A stretch of 64,000 nt of DNA from Rhodobacteraceae bacterium Alg231-04 (lineage in GTDB: Bacteria > Pseudomonadota > Alphaproteobacteria > Rhodobacterales > Rhodobacteraceae): assembly GCA_900143635.1 (NCBI GenBank), contig FREY01000005.1:180211-244210 (forward strand). The letters run 5' to 3'. The notes under the pieces were generated by a model. The model did not search any database, had not been told where the DNA came from, and saw nothing but the letters and a program-made list of their open reading frames with translations. Both the position numbers and the translations under genes were made by a program. Positions 1 to 8,602 of this stretch are shown here, piece after piece (positions within the stretch are counted from its first letter, which is position 1; every line of letters starts with the position of its first letter).

Positions 1-1
1 T

Positions 2-421
2 CATCTGTTGCGCGATCTGCGCCGTGACAGCAGGTTCTTCCGCAAACACGAAGACACGGTGATCGCTCTGATCAATCTTTTCGTCTTTGTCTTTGTCACC
101 GCGACCACGGTGCTGGCGTTCTTTATCGATACGGCCGACAGTCAGACGCCTTATGTCGATGCGCTTTATTTCACTGTCGCAACGCTGACCACGACAGGTT
201 ACGGCGATATCACCCTGCAAACACCTGCGGGCAAGATGTTCTCGATCTTTGTCATGGTGGTTGGCGTGGCCCTGTTTGTGCGCCTGGCACAGGCCTTGTT
301 TCACCCGGCCAAAGTAAAACACAACTGCCCAGATTGTGGCCTCTCACGTCACGATCCCGACGCTGTTCACTGCAAACACTGCGGTGTCGTGATCCGAATT
401 CCGACCGGTGGAGTGGACTGA
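2..421 (+). CDS. Two-TM potassium channel protein with C-terminal zinc ribbon (5' end outside window)
   Basis: Inner-membrane K+ channel of the Ion_trans_2 type. The frame is open to the left edge, so the true start lies outside the window; the first internal start codon is a TTG at 8. One membrane helix (VIALINLFVFVFVTATTVLA) is followed by a pore loop with the selectivity filter TTTGYGD and a second helix (MFSIFVMVVGVALFVRLAQA). After the pore the chain ends in a four-Cys zinc-ribbon-like segment (CPDCGLSRHD, then CKHCG), which is unusual for such a short channel and may act as a cytosolic regulatory or metal-binding tail. It is tail-to-tail with cobS, 6 bp apart. Family call is secure; ion specificity is inferred from the filter. 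Confidence 0.85.
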   Translation, partial: HLLRDLRRDSRFFRKHEDTVIALINLFVFVFVTATTVLAFFIDTADSQTPYVDALYFTVATLTTTGYGDITLQTPAGKMFSIFVMVVGVALFVRLAQALFHPAKVKHNCPDCGLSRHDPDAVHCKHCGVVIRIPTGGVD

Positions 422-427
422 CGCCGC

Positions 428-1183
428 CTAAATCAGCGCGGCGAGGGTCAGCAGGGCGGCGATTTCACTGCATTGTTGGGCCGCACCTAGAATGTCACCG
501 GTCTGGCCGCCGATCTTGGCTTTGGCCATCAGCGCCAGGCCAAGCGTGGCGAGGGCCGCTGCAACGCAGGCCAATACTCCGGCAAATCCGGCGAACCCCA
601 CGGCGCATACAAGGCCAAGGCACAGGGCCAGCCCGCAGGCCCACGCAGAAGGTCGGCCAACAGAATGCGACAAGCCGCTGTTCCGGGCGTTGGGCAGTGT
701 GGCCATCAGCATGGCCATCGGTGCGCGGGACAAAACCGCCACGCCCACGAGCGCCCAAAGCCCGCCGCCCGCGATCAGCGCCGTGAGGGCCGTCCAGCGC
801 AGCCCCAGCCCTAGTACCAGCGCCAGCACCCCATAGGCACCGATCCGGCTGTCCTTCATGATTTCCAATCGCCGCTCGGGGGTGAAGCCGCCCCACAGCC
901 CGTCCGCCGTGTCGGCCAGCCCATCTTCATGCATCGATCCGGTCAACAGAACCTGACAGGTCAGAATGACACCGGCGACAGGCCCGGCGGGCAGTCCGGC
1001 GGCCAGCGCCAGCCCGCCAATTGCGCAAGCGGGCAGGGCCACAGCTAACCCGGCCAGCGGATAGGCCCAGGCCGCGCTTGCCTGCCGTGCAAAGGCCTCT
1101 TTTGGCAGATGTGGCAGCGGCAGGCGGGTCAGCAGCACGAGGGCGATCAATATGTCGCGCAGGCGTATGTCGCTTTTGGTCAA
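428..1183 (-). CDS. cobS: Adenosylcobinamide-GDP ribazoletransferase (cobalamin synthase) CobS
   Basis: Integral-membrane enzyme that joins adenosylcobinamide-GDP and alpha-ribazole in the last steps of cobalamin assembly. The family signature is visible: RLPLPHLP near the N terminus, then GSMHEDGLADTADGLWGG with the acidic residues expected to bind Mg2+, and several hydrophobic helices. The frame extends upstream to 1303, but that would overlap the divergent cobT. A TTG at 1183 with AAGAGG seven bases upstream gives 251 residues, the usual CobS length, so I use it. It is divergent from cobT, which makes the lower-ligand nucleotide for the same pathway; a shared control region lies at 1184-1283. 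I saw no cobalamin riboswitch there. Confidence 0.93.
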   Translation of the reverse strand: MTKSDIRLRDILIALVLLTRLPLPHLPKEAFARQASAAWAYPLAGLAVALPACAIGGLALAAGLPAGPVAGVILTCQVLLTGSMHEDGLADTADGLWGGFTPERRLEIMKDSRIGAYGVLALVLGLGLRWTALTALIAGGGLWALVGVAVLSRAPMAMLMATLPNARNSGLSHSVGRPSAWACGLALCLGLVCAVGFAGFAGVLACVAAALATLGLALMAKAKIGGQTGDILGAAQQCSEIAALLTLAALI

Positions 1184-1283
1184 TTCGGGGCCTCTTGCGG
1201 GTGGCGCGGCACGGGTCCGGCAGTCTAAACAGGTCGTAACCGGTTTAGCCGTCTCCACCACCTTGATGCAATGAGGCTCGAAT

Positions 1284-2300
1284 ATGCTGCCCGTCTTTTC
1301 CAATCTTGACCAATTCCGCGCTCTTCTGGCTGAAGCGCCCGCTGCCGATCAGACGGCGCTTGATGCGGCAGCCGAGCGTAACGGCCAGCTGACCAAGCCA
1401 CCGGGCGCGCTGGCACGGCTGGAGGATCTGGCGATTTGGTATGGCGGCTGGCGCGGCACCGGTCGCCCCGCGATCGCAGCACCGCAGGTGATTGTCTTTG
1501 CCGGCAACCACGGGGTCGCGGCGCAGGGCGTGTCTGCCTTCCCGCCCGAGGTCACGGTGCAGATGGTGGCCAACTTTGAACATGGCGGTGCGGCGATCAA
1601 TCAGCTGGCCAAACTGGCGGGCGCCTCGATGGATGTGCATGCGCTGGATCTGGATCGCCCAACCGGTGATTTCACCCAAGGCCCGGCGATGGATGAGGCG
1701 GATCTTCTGTCCGCCCTGCAAACCGGCTGGAACGCGGTTGATCCGCAGGCTGACCTTCTGGTCGTGGGCGAGATGGGCATCGGCAATACCACCCCGGCAG
1801 CGGCGCTGGCCTGCGCCCTGTTTGGCGGAGAGGCCGCCGACTGGACCGGCCGCGGCACTGGCGTCGATGATGCGGGGCTGCAGAATAAAACCCGCGTTGT
1901 GGCCGAAGGCGTGGCACTGCACGGACCTGCGATCAAGGACGGGGTAGATGCGCTTGGCAGCCTTGGTGGGCGTGAAATCGCGGCCATGGCCGGTGCAATC
2001 GCAGCTGCCCGCGTGCTGCGCATTCCAGTGATCCTCGATGGGTTCATCTGCTGCGCTGCCGCCGCCTGTCTGGCAAAAACCGCACCCGATGCTTTGGCCC
2101 ATGCTGTTGCGGGCCATCAGGGGGCCGAGGCCGCGCATCCCGCGCTTCTGGCCAAACTGGACAAGGAACCGCTGCTGCAGCTTGGTCTGCGCCTTGGCGA
2201 AGGCTCTGGGGCGGCGCTGGCAATCCAGATCCTCAAGGGCGCAATTGCCTGCCACAGCGGCATGGCCACCTTCGCAGAGGCCGGCGTCTCGGAAGGCTGA
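1284..2300 (+). CDS. cobT: Nicotinate-nucleotide--dimethylbenzimidazole phosphoribosyltransferase CobT
   Basis: Cytosolic enzyme that transfers ribose-5-phosphate from nicotinate mononucleotide to dimethylbenzimidazole, giving alpha-ribazole phosphate for the cobalamin lower ligand. Family motifs: [15 protein letters not shown] near residue 35, [37 protein letters not shown], and the C-terminal [12 protein letters not shown] that carries the catalytic Glu of the family. At 338 residues it has normal length. ATG at 1284 follows GAGG by about eight bases. The divergent partner cobS performs the neighbouring step, and the two probably share regulation from the roughly 100-bp gap. Confidence 0.95.
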   Translation: MLPVFSNLDQFRALLAEAPAADQTALDAAAERNGQLTKPPGALARLEDLAIWYGGWRGTGRPAIAAPQVIVFAGNHGVAAQGVSAFPPEVTVQMVANFEHGGAAINQLAKLAGASMDVHALDLDRPTGDFTQGPAMDEADLLSALQTGWNAVDPQADLLVVGEMGIGNTTPAAALACALFGGEAADWTGRGTGVDDAGLQNKTRVVAEGVALHGPAIKDGVDALGSLGGREIAAMAGAIAAARVLRIPVILDGFICCAAAACLAKTAPDALAHAVAGHQGAEAAHPALLAKLDKEPLLQLGLRLGEGSGAALAIQILKGAIACHSGMATFAEAGVSEG

Positions 2301-2314
2301 CCCTTTCAGCTTTT

Positions 2315-2334
2315 CCCAAATACTCCCGCCGGAG
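2315..2334. repeat. Short GC-rich post-gene motif (CCCAAATACTCC type)
   Basis: CCCAAATACTCCCGCCGGAG lies 15 bases after the cobT stop. The motif contains a small dyad (CTCC/GGAG). As I recall, similar strings recur just downstream of genes in Roseobacter-group genomes. It is followed at 2338-2357 by a second dyad, CGCCGCG-(6)-CGCGGCG. Function unknown; probably a decayed repetitive or termination-associated element. Confidence 0.45.
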
Positions 2335-2400
2335 GCCCGCCGCGCGTCAGCGCGGCGCCCGGCCCAAGGCTTTTGACAGTATCTTAGATGCTGTTGAAAG

Positions 2401-2416
2401 GGGCGGGAGCCCGCCC
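2401..2416. terminator. Candidate bidirectional hairpin terminator between cobT and the Kef-type gene
   Basis: GGGCGG-GAGC-CCGCCC forms a strong short stem between the convergent cobT and Kef-type genes. On the minus strand it is followed by CCTTTC, on the plus strand by TTCC, so the T tract is poor either way. Confidence 0.4.
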
Positions 2417-2449
2417 TTCCTGCGGCGGCAGATCGCCCAGGTTAAGAGG

Positions 2450-4336
2450 TCAGGCCGACTTCTGTTTATGGGTCTCGTATAGTTCCATCAGTGCGGTCTC
2501 CAGATCCTTTTCCAGTTCCCGGGCCCGTTCCACATAGGCCGCGTTCTGGCTGGCCGGCACACCCTGTTCCCAGAAATCGGCCAGTTCGCGCACCACACGC
2601 CGGTCGTGACTGTAGAAGGTCTGTTCGGCCTGCGCCGCCTCATATTCGCTCAGCCCCATGTTTTCCAGAACGTAGCGACCAGCGCGCAGGGAACTGTCAA
2701 ACAGCTCGCGCACGATGTCATTTGCGCCGGCCTGATACAGTTCATACACATGGTTGCGGTCATTGGCGCGGGCAACGATATGCAGGTCGGGGCGTACTTT
2801 GCGGACCTGCCGCACCATTTTGATCGTGTTTTCAGGATCATCCAGGGCCACCACCAGAACGCGGGCCTTGGCGATGCCTGCCGCCTTCAGCAGCTCGGGC
2901 CGGGTCGGATCACCAAGGAAGCCTTTGACGCCAAATCGGCGCATCAGCTGGATCGTCTCCATATCATAATCCAGCACCACGGTTTTGAACCCGCTGGCCC
3001 GCACCAGACGGTTGACGATCTGACCAAAGCGGCCAATGCCGGCGATGATCACCGGGCCGTCCTCGTCGATCTCATCGGGCTCGTGGACCGGGGCAGCCTC
3101 GGCCATGCGGCTGGACAGCATGTCAAAGGCGATAAACAGCAGCGGTGTGATCAGCATCGACAGGGCAATGATCAGCAACAGCTTTTCTGACAGGCCGGGC
3201 GGGATCACGTTCAGCTGCAGCGCAAAGGATAGCAGGACAAAGCCGAACTCACCGGATTGCGCCAGCCCAAGGGTGAAGAGCCAGCGGCCACGTTTGCGCA
3301 GACCAAAGGCCTTGGCAACAAAATACAGCACCGTCCCTTTCAGCAAGATCACCAGCAGCGCAAGGCCGATCAGGTCACCGGGGCTGGACAAGAACAGCCG
3401 GTAGTTGATGCCGGCCCCCACGGTGATGAAGAAAAGCCCAAGCAGCAGGCCCTTGAAGGGCAGAAGGTCGCTCTCCAGCTCGTGACGGAATTCCGAGTTG
3501 GCCAGCACCACCCCGGCCAGAAATGCGCCAAGCGCCGGTGACAGGCCAACCAATGTCATCAGGAACGAGATGCCGACCACGATCAGCAGGGCCAGCGCAG
3601 TATACATCTCGCGCAGGTTGGCAGCATGGATGAAACGGAATACCGGGCGGGTCAGGTAGATGCCGGCGAGGATGATAAATCCGACCGCGGCAATGGTCAC
3701 GCAAGTAACGGCCCAGGCCGGAAGCCCGGCGACCAGCGACAGGTGCTCGGCGCCATGGCCCGCTTCGGCTGCATGGGTGCCGGTGCGCTGAATGGATCCG
3801 TCCGCTGACAGCGCCATCCCGCGCTCAACAGCCAGCAATGGCAGGAAGGCCAGGATCGGGATTACCGCAATATCCTGCGTCAGCAGAACCGAGAAGCTGG
3901 CCCGCCCTCCACCGGTCTGCATCAGCCCTTTTTCGGATAGGGTTTGCAGCACAATCGCGGTTGAGGACAGGGATAAGGCCAGCCCGATGGCAAGCGAAAC
4001 CTGCCAAGGTTGCCCGGTAACCATCGCCGCCCCCATCAGCGCCAATGTGCTGATGGAGATTTGCAACCCGCCCAGACCTATCAGCTTGTGACGCATGGCC
4101 CACAGGGCCTGTGGCTCCAGCTCCAGGCCAATGAGGAACAGCATCATCACCACACCAAATTCGGCAAAATGCTGCAGGTCGGCGGTTTCAGAGCCGACCA
4201 GCCCCAGAACCGGCCCGATCAGAATGCCGGCGGCCAGATAGCCCAGAACTGAACCCAACCCCAGTCGGGCAGCGATCGGCACTGCGATAACGGCGGTGGC
4301 GAGGTAGATGGTGGCTTGGTACAGAAAGGCGTCCAT
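2450..4336 (-). CDS. Monovalent cation:proton antiporter-2 (KefB/KefC family) with RCK domain
   Basis: Inner-membrane K+/H+ antiporter of the CPA2 family. About 400 residues form some 12 helices of the Na+/H+ exchanger fold (VLGYLAAGILIGPVLGLVG, FGVVMMLFLIGLELEPQALW and a later VGLSPALGAFLAGVVLANSE). A cytosolic RCK/TrkA-N domain starts near residue 425 with the Rossmann motif GIGRFGQIV followed by VVLDYD, and the C-terminal tail is charged. The length of 628 matches KefB/KefC, which are gated by glutathione adducts in enterobacteria; whether that holds here is not visible. An Lrp-family regulator lies 24 bp upstream on the same strand, so the two are probably cotranscribed. No KefF/KefG-type ancillary gene is adjacent. 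Confidence 0.9.
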   Translation of the reverse strand: MDAFLYQATIYLATAVIAVPIAARLGLGSVLGYLAAGILIGPVLGLVGSETADLQHFAEFGVVMMLFLIGLELEPQALWAMRHKLIGLGGLQISISTLALMGAAMVTGQPWQVSLAIGLALSLSSTAIVLQTLSEKGLMQTGGGRASFSVLLTQDIAVIPILAFLPLLAVERGMALSADGSIQRTGTHAAEAGHGAEHLSLVAGLPAWAVTCVTIAAVGFIILAGIYLTRPVFRFIHAANLREMYTALALLIVVGISFLMTLVGLSPALGAFLAGVVLANSEFRHELESDLLPFKGLLLGLFFITVGAGINYRLFLSSPGDLIGLALLVILLKGTVLYFVAKAFGLRKRGRWLFTLGLAQSGEFGFVLLSFALQLNVIPPGLSEKLLLIIALSMLITPLLFIAFDMLSSRMAEAAPVHEPDEIDEDGPVIIAGIGRFGQIVNRLVRASGFKTVVLDYDMETIQLMRRFGVKGFLGDPTRPELLKAAGIAKARVLVVALDDPENTIKMVRQVRKVRPDLHIVARANDRNHVYELYQAGANDIVRELFDSSLRAGRYVLENMGLSEYEAAQAEQTFYSHDRRVVRELADFWEQGVPASQNAAYVERARELEKDLETALMELYETHKQKSA

Positions 4337-4360
4337 TTGGATGAGGGTCCTTGGGCAATC

Positions 4361-4816
4361 TTACATTGGCAGGGGCGCATCGCGCTTGATTTGGTCCATG
4401 ACGATCTGGCTTTGCACCCGCGCCACGGCGGGATGGGGCAGGAGCACCTCGTGCAACAGGCGGTTCAGCCCCGGCAGGTCTTCGCAGAAAACACGCAGCA
4501 GGTAGTCGGCGTCGCCGGTCATCGTCCAGGCCGAAGTGATTTCGGCCTGGGTACTGACCAGACGGGAGAAACTGGCGGATTGCTCCGGGCCATGGCTGCC
4601 CAGATGAACCTGAACGAACCCCTGAACAGCGAGACCCAGCCGCTGCGGATCCAGCCTGGCCGTGTAGCCCTGGATATAGCCGTCTGCTTCCAGCCGCTGT
4701 CGGCGTCGACCGGCCTGACTGGGCGACAGGTTCAGATGCTCGCCCAACTCCTGCGCGGTCAGCTGCGCATTCCGCTGCAAGGCCGCCAGCAATTTTATGT
4801 CGATTGGGTCTAACAT
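4361..4816 (-). CDS. Lrp/AsnC family transcriptional regulator
   Basis: DNA-binding regulator with an N-terminal winged helix (LDPIDIKLLAALQRNAQLTA, then LSPSQAGRRRQRLEADGYI) and a C-terminal RAM ligand-binding and oligomerisation domain (TGDADYLLRVF). The frame runs upstream to 4870, but the ATG at 4816 with GGAGAG upstream gives 151 residues, normal for the family. It is immediately upstream of the Kef-type antiporter in the same direction. Ligand unknown; Lrp proteins usually sense amino acids. Confidence 0.9.
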   Translation of the reverse strand: MLDPIDIKLLAALQRNAQLTAQELGEHLNLSPSQAGRRRQRLEADGYIQGYTARLDPQRLGLAVQGFVQVHLGSHGPEQSASFSRLVSTQAEITSAWTMTGDADYLLRVFCEDLPGLNRLLHEVLLPHPAVARVQSQIVMDQIKRDAPLPM

Positions 4817-4999
4817 ATGCGTGGTGTTCTCTCCAATGGGAAGGGTAACGCGAAAATCACGCGGATACACGGCACATCTTGCGATGCTTATGTGAAAATC
4901 AGGTCAAGAGCAGCCCTGGATCAGCAGCTATGGGCGAGAATGTGCTTTGGCGGCTGAGGTGGGGATCAGGCGGGCCTGTTCGCTGTAACGGCTGGGTTG

Positions 5000-7693
5000 T
5001 TACCCGTTGGGGATCCGCAGTGTCAGGTTGCGGCCGCCCTTTTGGTAGCGCAGCTCGCTTTCGCCAATGGCAACCACCCGGCCCCCATCCAGACGGTCTC
5101 CGACTTTGAGGTTCCGGTAGCCACCGGAGGGCAGGCGCACCAGTGCCCGACGGTCCGAGCTGCTGCCGAAGACGCCGATCAGGTTGAGCTTGCGCAGGTT
5201 CAGCGCGTTCTCCTGTGTTGCCTGACGCGCGACCGAGGCCGAGGTCGGCAGCGAGGGCACAGTGACCGCGGGGGGATTGGCTGCGGTGGTGCTGCGCGGG
5301 GGGGCCAGTTTGGCAGGCCGCACCCGTGGTCTGATTGTCAGGGCTGCGGTCTGTGTCGCCGGAGCTTCGGCCGCGGGCGGAGGGGTTGTCAGATTTGCCG
5401 GCCGGATACGCGGCCGACTGTCTGCGGCTGCACTGCTTTCGGCTGGAGTGGCTGTTTCGTCGGCGTCCGATTCCGGATCTGCACCCGTTTCCGTTTCCGT
5501 TTCGCCTGCGGCGCTTGCGGTCAGATTCTCAGGGCGGAGCCGGGGGCGTTTGCCTGCCAGAACGGCGCGCCTGTCAGCGGCCGCCTGTGCGGCCTCGGCG
5601 GCGGGGTCTTCACGGGCAGGCCCCGGCGGTGGCACCAGTGACGGCGCGCCAAGGAAGATCAGAATACCATCCGGGTTCAGCGTGCCTTCGGGGCTTGCTT
5701 TGACCAGGCCGCGCTCATCGAGATCAAATTCTGAATTTGTGGCGGCAGGGGGTTGCTGGCGACCAGGGGGCGTATCCGTTGTCAATGCCTGCCGCGTGGA
5801 CAGGGTCGGGGCGTCCCGGGTCTGGCTGGATTGGCTGACCGAGGCCAGTGCCAAATCTCCGATTCTGATGAGCTGGGGAACCTCAGGCCCATCCGGGGCC
5901 GTGCTCCAGACGCCGGTCGCCGCATAAAGTGCCGCTTGAGACAAATCCTTGTCGGCAGGATCCGCATCGAGCAGCACTGAATTCGCAACAGTGTCGGCGA
6001 TGGCGTCGGCGGCAGGCTCCGCCAGCGCGACCTCGGGCTCTGAGGCGGTTTCGGGGATCGCCTCAGCTGTGGTGGCCTGCGTGCTGTCCGGTGTGCTGTC
6101 CTGCGCGGTCTCGGTGCTGTCAGGCACCTCCGTCGGCTCAGCCGGGGGCAGGGATGCCTCCTGACTCTCTGCGCTTTCATCAGCGCTGGCTGTCTCAACG
6201 CTGTCGGGGATATCCGCCGCCGCGGCCTCGTCTTCGACCGTTTCACCCGTGTCAGGCAGGGCTGGCTGGTCAGGCGATGGCACCGCGCTGTCCGAGATCT
6301 GTCTGACCTCAGGCTCTGGCGATCGCGGCGCCCAAAGTGTCCAAAGTGCAATGACCGCCATGGTCAGAAGCAGACCTGCGGTCAGGGCGAGGCCGAGAAA
6401 ACGGGGCTTGCCCGAACGGCCCAATTTCGGATCGGGGAAAGGCTGGGGATTGGCAGTAGCAGCTGCGCGGGCAGGCTTGGGGCGTATGCCGGCCACAGAA
6501 GGCGGCAGCGCGGCGGCTGCGGCTGCCGGTTTTGTGCCTGCGGTCGGGACGCCCAGCGGTGGCGGAGCGCCGCGCTCGGCAGTTGTGCCAACAGGTTTGA
6601 TCCCGGTCGGTTTGAGGCTGGCCACCGAAGAGGCGGAAGCGCCGGTCAGCGGAACGGCTGTTGCAATGTCGGCGGCTCCGGCTTTTTTACGGCGCCGGGA
6701 GGTGAAGCTGGTAACCGGCGGCTCGTTCAGCGGCGCGCTCCCGGCGTCCTTTTGCGCGTCTGGCACCGCTGACGCTGTGGAGCCTGAGGCCAGCGCAGGG
6801 ACCGCGGCTGAGGTGTCAGTTTCGGTCACATCTTCGTCGTTTGATGTGTCCGGGGTTGATGCATCGCCCGCCGGCGTTTTGGCTCCATCCGCATCCGCAT
6901 CCGCATCCGCATCCGCATCCGCATCCGCATCCGCATCCGTCTTCAGGCTAGCAGCCGGTGGCTGCGGAATATCCGCAGGATCGCTCGGCTCTGCCTCTGT
7001 GGCGGCCGGTTCGCTATTTTCCTCCGTGGCCGCTTCCGCCGCAGCCAATTCTTCTGGCTGCGCGTCTTCTGGTGCGGCCTGATCACCGCTGTCGGCAACC
7101 GCTTCAAGATCCGCTTCGACCTCCGCAGCCACGGTGGGCAGCTCGGCGTCACCGATTACGACCACGGCAATTCCGTCTGGTTCGACCTCGGTGCCGCGTA
7201 TTGCGCGGGTGGTGCCAAAGAAGGGTTCACCCAAATAGGCGTTGTCGCCGGGGGCGGCGACGAAACAGACGGGCAGGAACCCATTGGCGGCGGCAAACCC
7301 TTCGGCCTCGCCCAATGTTTCTATCGCTACGGCCGCCACATGAGTCAGTGGCCCGTCCGGGCAAAGGTCATAGGCCAGTTCGTTCAGGGCATAGGGGGTC
7401 GCGCTGGTCAGCGCCTCCTGCACTGCGGCAAGGCGCGTATCGGCATCGGTAATGCCGGTGTCGACGGTCAGATAGCGGATTTGCTCGTTGGGGAGGACCA
7501 GCTTGCAAGCCAGAGGGGTCGGGCCGACCACTTCGGCTCGCTGCCGCATCTCCCGCAGTGCTGGCTCCGGGTCGCCGTCGCCCAGTGTGACATTGCCGAC
7601 TGTGCGCCAGCCGCCTGCGGCGCGCTGCAACAGTGACACGCCGTCCATCGTAAATGAGAGCGCATAGCCCGGTTTCATAGTGCTGCTGACCAC
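5000..7693 (-). CDS. Large single-pass protein with GspL/PilM-like N terminus, disordered linker and GspC/PilP-like C terminus
   Basis: 897 residues, no confident family name. The first roughly 170 residues look like the N-lobe of an actin-fold assembly protein (KLVLPNEQIRYLTVDTG, then an Ala/Leu-rich helix and ATPYALNELAYDL), reminiscent of GspL/PilM. A very long Ala/Pro/Glu/Asp-rich region follows, interrupted by one membrane helix (FLGLALTAGLLLTMAVIALW, near residue 430). After more low-complexity sequence, the last 80 residues form a compact beta-rich unit (IGVFGSSSDRRALVRLPSGG, then KVGDRLDGGRVVAIGES), like the HR domain of GspC or PilP. No other secretion or pilus genes are adjacent. 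Start uncertain: GTG at 7693 or ATG at 7678, neither with a good ribosome site. Fold assignments are pattern inference only. Confidence 0.6.
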   Translation of the reverse strand: MVSSTMKPGYALSFTMDGVSLLQRAAGGWRTVGNVTLGDGDPEPALREMRQRAEVVGPTPLACKLVLPNEQIRYLTVDTGITDADTRLAAVQEALTSATPYALNELAYDLCPDGPLTHVAAVAIETLGEAEGFAAANGFLPVCFVAAPGDNAYLGEPFFGTTRAIRGTEVEPDGIAVVVIGDAELPTVAAEVEADLEAVADSGDQAAPEDAQPEELAAAEAATEENSEPAATEAEPSDPADIPQPPAASLKTDADADADADADADADADGAKTPAGDASTPDTSNDEDVTETDTSAAVPALASGSTASAVPDAQKDAGSAPLNEPPVTSFTSRRRKKAGAADIATAVPLTGASASSVASLKPTGIKPVGTTAERGAPPPLGVPTAGTKPAAAAAALPPSVAGIRPKPARAAATANPQPFPDPKLGRSGKPRFLGLALTAGLLLTMAVIALWTLWAPRSPEPEVRQISDSAVPSPDQPALPDTGETVEDEAAAADIPDSVETASADESAESQEASLPPAEPTEVPDSTETAQDSTPDSTQATTAEAIPETASEPEVALAEPAADAIADTVANSVLLDADPADKDLSQAALYAATGVWSTAPDGPEVPQLIRIGDLALASVSQSSQTRDAPTLSTRQALTTDTPPGRQQPPAATNSEFDLDERGLVKASPEGTLNPDGILIFLGAPSLVPPPGPAREDPAAEAAQAAADRRAVLAGKRPRLRPENLTASAAGETETETGADPESDADETATPAESSAAADSRPRIRPANLTTPPPAAEAPATQTAALTIRPRVRPAKLAPPRSTTAANPPAVTVPSLPTSASVARQATQENALNLRKLNLIGVFGSSSDRRALVRLPSGGYRNLKVGDRLDGGRVVAIGESELRYQKGGRNLTLRIPNG
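6885..6938. repeat. Hexanucleotide tandem repeat (GCATCC)n encoding Asp-Ala repeats
   Basis: Eight perfect GCATCC units occupy 6891-6938, preceded by one unit with a single change (CCATCC). On the minus strand they encode an alternating Asp-Ala run inside the disordered region of the 897-residue protein. The unit is a multiple of three, so copy-number change by slippage alters length but not frame. Confidence 0.9.
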
Positions 7694-7849
7694 TCAGTGT
7701 GATTTTGTTCTTTGTTTATAGGGGCAGGGTGCCCCGCGCCGAGACCATATCGCAGGAGCGGGCTGGGGAAAAGGAAAAGACGGTGTTTTGCCCTTGTCCG
7801 AAGGCCAGTTCTGCCCACATTTGTGGGGCAGACATTTGAGGAGAGAGCC

Positions 7850-8551
7850 ATGAGCAAAACAAAGACCCTTCTGGCCGCCGCTATGGCCCTTGCGCTGGCA
7901 GCTCCGGTCGCGGCAAGCGAGGCCCTGCGCCAGATCACCGTGACCGGTGAGGCCCGCGCCGAGGCAGCGCCGGACATGGCGGTGATCACGCTGGGGGCAA
8001 GCGAACAGGCGGCTGAGGCGGCCCAGGCCATGGCGGCCGTGTCGCAGGTGATGGCAGAAGTTACCAATGAATTGCGCAGTGCCGGCATTGCGCCGGAGGA
8101 CATGCAGACACAGGAGATTTCCTTGTCGCCGGTCTGGTCCCAGCGCTCCAGTTCCGGTGATCGCAAAATCACCGGCTTTGTCGCCTCCAGCATGCTGACC
8201 CTGCGTCTGCGCGATCTGGAGCGGGTCGGCGAGGTTCTGGATCAGGTGCTGGATGCGGGCGCCAACCGGTTTCGAGGCCTGCGGTTTGACCTGTCTGATC
8301 CGCAGGAGATCGAGGACAGCCTGCGGAGCGAAGCAGTTGAAGACGCGATCCGCAAGGCACGCCAGCTGGCCGAGGCCTCGGGCATGGTGCTGGGGCCGGT
8401 GCGTTCAATAGATGATCTGGGCAGTGGCGGCGGCCATCCGCAGCCGATGATGATGGAAATGGCGCGCAGCAGTGCGGTGCCGGTAGAGGCGGGCAGCCTT
8501 GGTTTTTCCTATTCGGTGAACATGGTGTTCGACATTTCGGCTCCCGAATAA
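7850..8551 (+). CDS. SIMPL domain-containing (DUF541) periplasmic protein
   Basis: 233 residues: a signal peptide (KTLLAAAMALALAAPVAAS) followed by a SIMPL/DUF541 domain that starts ITVTGEARAEAAPDMAVITL and contains the typical alternating helix-strand pattern through SYSVNMVFDI at the end. Proteins of this family are periplasmic or outer-membrane associated and some limit oxidative damage; the molecular role is not known. ATG at 7850 follows GAGGAGAG; the longer frame from 7712 would bury the signal peptide, so I reject it. A strong hairpin terminator follows directly. Confidence 0.88.
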   Translation: MSKTKTLLAAAMALALAAPVAASEALRQITVTGEARAEAAPDMAVITLGASEQAAEAAQAMAAVSQVMAEVTNELRSAGIAPEDMQTQEISLSPVWSQRSSSGDRKITGFVASSMLTLRLRDLERVGEVLDQVLDAGANRFRGLRFDLSDPQEIEDSLRSEAVEDAIRKARQLAEASGMVLGPVRSIDDLGSGGGHPQPMMMEMARSSAVPVEAGSLGFSYSVNMVFDISAPE

Positions 8552-8555
8552 CAAA

Positions 8556-8577
8556 AGGCCGGGCGGTTGCCCGGCCT
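8556..8577. terminator. Bidirectional intrinsic terminator
   Basis: AGGCCGGGC-GGTT-GCCCGGCCT, a nine-pair stem with a four-base loop, sits between the convergent SIMPL gene and metY. It begins five bases after the SIMPL stop and is followed by CTCTCGTTTT; the other direction runs into a TTTTG run, so it can serve both genes. Confidence 0.8.
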
Positions 8578-8602
8578 CTCTCGTTTTGTCTTTCGAAGTA
8601 AA

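Noticed and set aside
1184..1283. Possible cobalamin riboswitch between divergent cobS and cobT
   Set aside because: No B12-box-like sequence or recognisable fold in the 100-bp gap.
6249..7082. 277-residue plus-strand frame rich in Ala/Ser opposite the 897-residue gene
   Set aside because: Low-complexity antisense shadow of GC-rich coding DNA; no ribosome site or domain.
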